DNA from: Xenoacremonium recifei
Taxonomy: Eukaryota; Ascomycota; Sordariomycetes; Hypocreales; Nectriaceae
NCBI GenBank assembly: GCA_012184525.1
Contig: WOFQ01000002.1
Span: 124,001 to 188,000 of the forward strand
Direction: 5' to 3'
DNA: 64,000 bases
The translations under genes and the position numbers were made by a program. The notes beneath the pieces were generated by a model. The model made no database searches. It saw nothing but the letters and a program-made list of their open reading frames with translations, and was not told the DNA's origin. Position 1 is the first letter of the stretch. Each line of letters opens with the position of its first letter. Shown piece after piece: positions 57,672 through 64,000 of the stretch.

Positions 57672-59523
57672 CTATGAAGTAGGGTACCCTATTTATGTCA
57701 GTATTCAAGGCTATAAAGATCGTACAATGGTCCAACTTACACCACGAGCAGGTAGCGATGATGGCATAAAGGCAGATCAGCAACCAGCCCTCGAGCCAAT
57801 GGCTCTTGCCGTCGCCAATGAGATAGTTAGTCAGCAGCACGGCGACGAACATGACCACGACCTGGAAGGGATCCAGACTGAGGTTCATGGCGTCCTTGCC
57901 CATGCCCCAACCCACGATGATGAGCAGCGGGATGAGGAACAAAGCGACCTGCATGCTGGAGCCAACAGCAACACCAATGGCCAGGTCCATCTTGTCCTTG
58001 ATAGCCACGGTCACAGCGGTGGCGTGCTCAGCGGCGTTTCCCACGATGGGCAGCAGAATCAGACCGACAAACTCCTCGCTGATGCCGCCGCTCTTGGTAA
58101 CAGCGTCGATGGAGTCGACCATGAACTCGGCGCAGAGCGCAATGAACACAGTCGAGATAGTCAGCGAAGCAATAGCAACGCCGATGTGAAGTTGAGGCGC
58201 CTCCTCCTCCTCCTCCTCTTCATCCTGGGCTCGCGGGTTGGCTTGCAGCATCTTGGACAACCGCTCCGTCTCGTCCTCGCCGGCCACACCACGGCCCAGG
58301 AACGCGCCCGGCATAGCGAGCCCCTGCTTGATGGCGCCCGAGTTGAGCGAGGGCTTGGACCAGGGCTTCGCAGCCACCTTCTGGCTCTCCTCGGCAAAGA
58401 CGGAGTGGTGCGTCTTGAGCTGGAAGATGAGGTATGAGGCGTAGACGATCAGCAAGATAACGGCAGTACCGCGCGAGAGAGCGGCGACATCGGCCACCGA
58501 CGTGTCGCTGGCCAGGTCGAAAACGGTCGGGACGATAACCGAGGCAACAGCCAGGGCCAGCAGAGACGCAGCCGTTTGCGCAACCGTTTCGTTGAAGTAC
58601 TGCTGCTGGCGGCGCAGACCGCCGAAGAAGAAGCAGCAGCCCATGACGAGCAGCAGGTTGGAGAGGATAGAGCCGACCAGCGAGGTCTGCACAATGGTGA
58701 CCTTGTTGTCGACCAGAGCCAGGATGGCGACGATCAGCTCGACGGCGTTGCCAAAGGTTGCGTTAATGAGACCGCCCAGCACCTCGCCCGTTCGCAGGGC
58801 AATCTCCTCCGTCGCAAAGCTCAGCATAGCAGCCAGAGGAATAATAGCGATGAAGTTCACTACGAAGACGGCGATTCGGTTCACCGAGTGCACATAGTTA
58901 AGCGCAATACCCACTGGGGCTGCAATGGCGAGGATGTTGATCCAGGAGCTGAGCAGGGTGCGCTGCAGCTGGTTGGCGACGGTGTAGGGCTCCTTGGGCT
59001 CGACATGGCGGAACAGGCCCGACTTCTGGGGCGCCAGCTTCTTCTTGTCATCAGGCTCATCGTCCTGGGTCTTGTTGGGGGATTTCGGCTCCGTGTTTTG
59101 CTGCTGGTCCTGGCCATCCTTGGTGTTGTTCTCATCCTCGGTCCTCCGTTGGCGCAGGACGTGGCCCTCGGAATTGTCCACCAGCGAGCGCTGCGACAGG
59201 GCCGTGTCGCCATTCGTGTTGGTCTCGGTGGGCGAGCTCACGCTGCGCTTCCGCGACTCATCGTCGCCCATCGTGTCGGCCGTCGAGAAGTCCCGGGCCA
59301 GGTTGCGCTGGCCGGGCTCGGTTTGGGCGTGCGTCAGCTTCTCGCCATTGTCCTGCTCCTCGGCCAGCGGCATGCCGCGCTCCAACTGGCCGCCATCCCA
59401 CGTGCCCGCGCGGTTTGGCGGTTTCGGACCCCAGACGTGTCGGAAGGGATTCCACGATTGGTCGGTGCTGGTCCGGCTGAGGGCGTGCGCCTGGCGCTTG
59501 AGGTTGAATTGGTTGACTTTCAT
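57672..59523 (-). CDS. VCX1: Vacuolar Ca2+/H+ exchanger (CAX family)
   Basis: Proton-driven antiporter that moves cytosolic Ca2+ into the vacuole. Predicted 599 residues: exon 1 57741-59523 and a 17-nt last exon 57672-57688, separated by a 52-nt intron (GTAAGT...AATAG). The join yields the ending TCSWWYPTS, which suits this family, whose last helix often ends in a WFYP-like sequence. A long charged cytosolic N-terminus (residues 1-180) is followed by about 11 hydrophobic segments. The two inverted CAX repeats are marked by FGNAVELIVAI (258-262) and VGNAAEHATAV (about 490), whose Glu residues bind Ca2+. An acidic loop of eight Glu lies between the halves. Without splicing the frame would run on to 57103. 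The start at 59523 is the first ATG in a good frame. Confidence 0.92.
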
Positions 59524-61920
59524 GGTGCTGCCGTCAGCTTACGTGTCCATGCTGTTGACTCTCTAATATAAAGCGATGCTGCGAAAGGGGGAGAAAAGAA
59601 GAAGAGAAAAGCAAAGTCGAACGAGGGGAGTGAAAATGGGGAGAGAATGAGGCACAAGTTGGATGGATGGATGGAGGAGAGAGGAGAAGGGGCCCAATCC
59701 AACAAGCGAGCGAGGGAGTCCAGGCGAGGCACTCTGGCTGGCATCCTGCCCTGACGAGGCGAATAACAAAAAGCCAGCTGGACCAGCAAGAATAACCGGG
59801 GCCGATGCTCTAAGGAATTAGGCGGCGGGAGTTGGGCGATTGCTAGAGCAAGCAGTGTACCCTCCCTTATTTCCAGGCCTAAGGGTTACTCCCGCCGCCG
59901 ACGCGAAGGGGAAGGGGGGGATGAAGTGCAAAACGAGAGAAAAACGAGGCTCTCGCGAGGAGTCACAAACTTACAGGACATGGTTGTGTCCCCTCGAATC
60001 GGGTTGGATCGCTGCTGAGGCGAACGGATTGGACGCTGCTGTTTCGGCCCCCAAAGAAAGTTGCTGTTGCGAGTGTGAGTGAGCTTGATGAAGGAAGGAA
60101 ATTGAGTTGGGTGGGGAGCGTGCGAGAATGTTTACCTAAGGCGTGCCGTGTTTTGGCACAAGCACAGACGGGTATCACCAGGGGAGAAACAGAGGGAGGG
60201 AGAGGAGATTGTAAGAGTAGAAGGAGAAGGGAAAACAAAAATGACTTTTGGACTTTCGATGATGACAGCGAGCCAGCAGCCAGCCCGTCTGTTTTTAATC
60301 TTTCTTTCGGTCACTCCTGGATTTGGCCTGTTACCGGGGTTTGTACTGTTCCAGCAAGGATCATTCAGTGGGTCGATCTACCTTCATCATCAGCGGCACT
60401 GATTGATTGCCCGCTGTTTGTCCCTGAAGCGCCTGGGAGGCCTCTACTAGAGTATGATTCCTTACAAGTATTCTTATGAAAGAGCGATAGGCGCCCAAGC
60501 CACGCTCTTCTTTTGTTGGCCTCTCACTAATAAGCGCATCGCCATCGTCAGGCCCCTGCATCGCCCATCGAAATGCGTCCACTTCAAGCCCTGCGAAACG
60601 GGGGGATCAAAGAGTTGCAAGGCATTTCATATCCTGCTTCTTTGTGCAAGAGTAATGCAACACTTCACTCACCGACCACCACACACCCTCCGTCTGCGCC
60701 ACATTTGAGTTATCGAAGCTGAACGCCTGCTGCCAGCGCATCGACTAGGCCCAGAACGAACAGTGCCAGTGACAGACCGCGCAACCTCCAGAGGCAAGCT
60801 TTCCGTCATCATGCGCAGTCCAAGGTTAGGCATAATTTAGCTCGACCTTATTCAGTCTCCTCCCGTCGCCGCGTGCCAGCAGCCAGCCGATGAGGTCACA
60901 CCGTCTCTGGCCCTCCATCAGAAGAACCTCCTTTGGCTTCACAATCCCTGTTCTCCCTCTAACAGGGGGTCACCTCCTCCTCCCCGCGTGGCTTCATTCA
61001 TTCACACTTGACCCCGTCAGCGAATTGACTGCCGAACTGTAAGCATCACCCTCGCATCCGCTTCACTGTCCATTGGCTGGCCCAGAAACGCGCCACGACA
61101 ACCAGTTCTGGAACACGCCGCATCGCTGCTCAAACACGGCCTTTTGCTGGGATACGACGCCGGGAGGGCCCTCTCCTTGTGCTGCACTCTCGCCTTGATT
61201 TTCTCTCCGCTTGTGCTGCCCTTCAAAATAATGATACTGCATCATCCCGTACGGTGCAACCGTCGCCGCTTTCTGACGTCAGCTCTGAAACTTGTAATAT
61301 GTCCTGGTCAAGCAAAAATGTCCGATTGTCTCCATCGCTACTCCGTAGACTATCGACTATGTATCGCCCATCTCCTAGCAAATCTCATCATCTCTCAGTA
61401 ATAACCCCCGAAATCCGGAACCCGCATGATAGGTGCTCTCTGTACGCCGTATCCTTCCGTCCGTTTCTCCCACCAAGATGCAAATGCAGCATGCAGGCCG
61501 CGGGCGAATTATCCCCCGCCTTATGCTATGTAGCCCAGGTATCGTCGCATCGCAAAAGAAACAAAGAATCAAAGTAGAAGGCAATCCCTGGCTCCCTCGC
61601 CGTCTGAAGCTCCGAAAACGCCTTGTATCTGTACACGGATGATGGTATGGTTGTCCTGTAAGTCGTGGGGTTAGAGGCCTCTGGTTGACCCTCGTTGATA
61701 GACGCCGTCGTCAAAACTGCCTCGCCCCAAGCCCCTCAGCCACTTCTAGAAAACCCCGGGAATGACTTCTGTGTTCCTGAGGGACCGCTTCCCCGAGTTG
61801 CGCCCCCGAATGTCCGTAACCGTAACCGTAACCGTTATCCATAGTCCTTAATCCGTAATCCATTATCCGCAGACCAAATCTGTCAGCGAAGGCGTATTTC
61901 CATTTCCTAGCCCCGTCAGA
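59524..61920. other. 2.4-kb interval without a recognisable gene
   Basis: Between the VCX1 start and the SCC2 stop. The part next to 59524 is C/T-rich on the minus strand and should be the VCX1 leader and promoter (to about 60300). No frame on either strand has a recognisable domain. Near the right end, 61814-61837, lies a CCGTAA repeat. Confidence 0.5.
61814..61837. repeat. CCGTAA hexamer repeat
   Basis: Three perfect CCGTAA units (61814, 61820, 61826) and one CCGTTA (61832), followed by related degenerate pieces up to about 61871. On the SCC2 strand this is TTACGG and lies about 85 nt past the stop codon, in the likely 3' UTR. Confidence 0.9.
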
Positions 61921-64000
61921 TTAGATCCAGTCTCCGTCGAGCTCCGCCTGGAAATCGTGCTCCACGCTCTGCTTGCGCGGTCGTCCCCGTTTTCGCGGCT
62001 GTGACCCCGACCGCGCCCGTTTCTTACGTCCGCCCGGCGTCGAACCGCCTTTGCGCTTGCGGCCTCGCTCCATCATACCATCGTCGTCTTCATCGCCTTC
62101 GCTCGGTGTCGCGGGGGCCTCCAGCTCCATGTCGTCCTCCTCTGCATCTGCCACCTTGAGCTCCTTGTCGACGTTCATGAGCTCGACAAACGCTGTGCAC
62201 TGCTGCACCATGCTCGCCTGATCCCGAAGCCCCAGCACATGCGACTCGATTTCGTCCCAGATTTTCTCGCCATGCACGCCCTGAACCTTGACCGGCGTCT
62301 TGTTCAAGTCTTTGGCGAGCGCCTTCGCCTTGCTGTCGTGACGATTTGTGCCCATTCCGAAAAGTCGCCGGAGATGCGTGCGCACATCCCACAGCAGAAG
62401 TAGAATAACCGACGCTGTGGTGAGTTGTCGGAGTCGACCGGGCTCGACATTCAGTGTCATTGCAGGACGTTGCACGTTGATCACCTCTCCGTCAAGAATA
62501 GGCATATCGGGGGCTACCTGAGGAGGAACCATGGAGGCCATCGCTTCAGGGGCAGTCCCGTCGACGTCCATCCGAACGTTGAAGACCTCGGCCTCAATGG
62601 CCTGGGCAACTGTTGTTCCAGTGCTGGCAACAATCTTCTCCATCAAGTTAACCGTCGCCTGCAGTTCTCCAATCGTCTGGTATTCGAAAAAGGCCAAGTT
62701 TTCAGCAATGAAGCGCGCAAAGTCAAGCTGTGGAGGCATCTCGGGGTTGACATCCAGCTTCATGAGGTCAAAGTCGACTTGTTGACAAAACTTCTCGAGG
62801 AATCTCTGGCGATTTTTTGGCTTGCTAATTTTGAGCACATCCATCAGTAGGTGCAGCTTTGACTGAAAAGGCTCCTTGGTTGCGCCGTGAGAGTCGCCCA
62901 CAATGTCTCGCTGATACTCATACGCTGACTTGACCGACTTCATGTACTCTCGCTCCACCACTGTCTCGTGCTTCGTATGCAGTGCCTTGTGTTCAGACCA
63001 TGCGAGTTCGGAGATCTTTCGGTTTGCTGACGTTTCCAGCGTGATGAACGTCACTCCCGTATCCTTAGGGTGAACCAGACCTTGCCGGTTGATGCTACCC
63101 AGGACCTCCACGGCAGCGAACGCAAGCTCATCTTGGCTGGCGAGTGCGATCCGGGTTATCTCTTTGAGAAACCGTTGGGTGGTTGCGCTGGCAACATCGT
63201 CGAAACTCGTGCCGCCCATGACCGTCAATTCCTTCTTCTTAGTCTTCTCGCCTCCCGCTTCGCCCTTTTCGGACCGCTTTTCTTCATTCAGGAGAAACTC
63301 CTTAATTGAGTTCAGAATCACGATTTCCAATCCGGGCGCTCGATCCTCAAAGACCTGGTGGAAGATAGTGTAGACCTTCACGGAGACGAAGTTTCGCGGC
63401 CATGCTTGGCAAATAGACCCAATTCCCTCCAGTGCGGCCTTGCGAACCTCTGCAGGTCGAGACGGTGCAGCAAAGGGGACCAGTATGCTCACGGCAAGGT
63501 CCGGTGCTGAATCCTCCTTGTTATTAGGAAATCGGCCTTTGATGAATGTAATCTCGGAGCTCAAATCGCAATGTTTGCAGATCATCCCAGCCAAAAGACA
63601 AAAGCGGGCAATCAAGCTAAGTTGCTGGTCGGACATCTGTTCCATTGGCCTGGCCCGGAATTGGTGGATTCGTTGCAGACAACTTGCCAAAGCTCCCGCG
63701 AGAGGACGAAAGCTCTCTGTTAGCGAGCAAACAACCTGTAAGCAAGCAACCACCTCCTCCAGAACGGCACGTATGCCTTTGTTCAAGGCCTCGAGGAGTT
63801 GCTGGCGCACAGCTAAGAGGAATTCTGAATGGACGCTCGAAAGCTGTGGAAGGACAAGTCGATAGATGACGGTGACTGCTCGAAGCACGCTGAGATCCTC
63901 ATGAGCAATGAAACTACTGAGGTGAGGCTTCAGAAGACGAATCTGCTCGAAGTTGAAAAGCTTCGGGTCTGCTTTAGCGAATATAGTGAGAAACGTCAAG
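61921..64000 (-). CDS. SCC2: Cohesin-loading factor Scc2/Mis4/NIPBL, C-terminal part (cut by window edge)
   Basis: HEAT-repeat protein that with Scc4 loads cohesin onto chromosomes. About 692 residues are visible in one open frame; the gene continues beyond 64000, and no start codon is within view. Helical repeats fill most of the length. The NIPBL/Scc2 C-terminal motif is recognisable: AAVEVLGSINRQGLVHPKD, TLETSANRKISELAWSEHKAL, HTKHETVVEREYMKSVKSAYE and YQRDIVGDSHG. After an acidic stretch (EEDDMELEAP, EGDEDDDGMM) the tail becomes basic with an AT-hook-like RKRGRPRK near the end, suited to DNA contact. The stop codon is at 61921-61923. Confidence 0.9.
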   Translation of the reverse strand, partial: LTFLTIFAKADPKLFNFEQIRLLKPHLSSFIAHEDLSVLRAVTVIYRLVLPQLSSVHSEFLLAVRQQLLEALNKGIRAVLEEVVACLQVVCSLTESFRPLAGALASCLQRIHQFRARPMEQMSDQQLSLIARFCLLAGMICKHCDLSSEITFIKGRFPNNKEDSAPDLAVSILVPFAAPSRPAEVRKAALEGIGSICQAWPRNFVSVKVYTIFHQVFEDRAPGLEIVILNSIKEFLLNEEKRSEKGEAGGEKTKKKELTVMGGTSFDDVASATTQRFLKEITRIALASQDELAFAAVEVLGSINRQGLVHPKDTGVTFITLETSANRKISELAWSEHKALHTKHETVVEREYMKSVKSAYEYQRDIVGDSHGATKEPFQSKLHLLMDVLKISKPKNRQRFLEKFCQQVDFDLMKLDVNPEMPPQLDFARFIAENLAFFEYQTIGELQATVNLMEKIVASTGTTVAQAIEAEVFNVRMDVDGTAPEAMASMVPPQVAPDMPILDGEVINVQRPAMTLNVEPGRLRQLTTASVILLLLWDVRTHLRRLFGMGTNRHDSKAKALAKDLNKTPVKVQGVHGEKIWDEIESHVLGLRDQASMVQQCTAFVELMNVDKELKVADAEEDDMELEAPATPSEGDEDDDGMMERGRKRKGGSTPGGRKKRARSGSQPRKRGRPRKQSVEHDFQAELDGDWI

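Noticed and set aside
58576..59571. 331-codon plus-strand frame over the VCX1 gene
   Set aside because: It is antisense to the conserved exchanger, with low-complexity Leu/Val/Gly-rich sequence and no family resemblance.
61814..61837. CCGTAA repeat as a telomere remnant
   Set aside because: Filamentous fungal telomeres are usually TTAGGG/CCCTAA; the unit differs and the flanking genes are ordinary core genes.
1..64000. tRNA genes, rRNA genes, CRISPR arrays and intact transposons
   Set aside because: Looking for tRNA B-box-like GTTCGA/GTTCAA contexts on both strands gave only hits inside coding genes or without a cloverleaf; no rRNA-like, spaced-repeat or transposase-like sequence was recognised. 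A tRNAscan or RepeatMasker run would be decisive.

Overview
The window is nuclear DNA of a filamentous ascomycete (Pezizomycotina, probably a Sordariomycete). The evidence is 18 protein-coding genes that can be read with confidence, most split by short GT...AG introns of about 50-75 nt, fungal gene families (WSC-domain wall enzyme, PDR transporter, Zn2Cys6 regulator), and a close match of the left-edge gene to the Nectria TMEM16 scramblase. The class-level placement is inference. No rRNA, tRNA, CRISPR array, intact transposon or virus was recognised.

Left part (1-14.7 kb): a truncated TMEM16 lipid scramblase/channel gene, a metallophosphoesterase, a secreted-type GH16 glucanase fused to a WSC domain, the peroxisomal import factor PEX12, a HotDog-fold thioesterase, an F-box protein with six exons, and a two-finger C2H2 transcription factor with a fungal regulatory domain. 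From 14.7 to 21.4 kb no convincing gene is seen.

Middle (21.4-37.1 kb): an intronless PDR-type ABC drug-efflux pump is divergent from a Zn2Cys6 regulator, in visibly AT-richer DNA and with an array of five ATCGG repeats in the promoter interval. Then come housekeeping genes: SAP30 (Sin3/Rpd3 complex), mitochondrial DnaJ MDJ1, the splicing-associated J protein DNAJC8/Spf31 and the ribosome-biogenesis helicase DBP10, the last two divergent from a 297-bp promoter.

Right part (38-64 kb): LST4/FNIP, a second 6.7-kb interval without a recognisable gene, a vacuolar zinc transporter (ZRC1-like, seven exons), IML1/DEPDC5, a vacuolar Ca2+/H+ exchanger (VCX1-like), a 2.4-kb empty interval and the C-terminal part of the cohesin loader SCC2. 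Four consecutive recognised genes (LST4, ZRC1, IML1, VCX1) all act at the vacuole surface, two of them in amino-acid signalling to TORC1.

The observations most worth checking are: a stop-free 57-nt intron that splits the zinc cluster of the efflux-pump regulator, the CGG-type repeat array beside it, a VCX1 transcript whose unspliced form would read on for about 200 codons, a probable GC-AG intron in the DNAJC8 gene, a 43-nt perfectly alternating purine-pyrimidine tract, and a GPI-type wall enzyme with no visible signal peptide. I did not find a clearly new multi-gene system.
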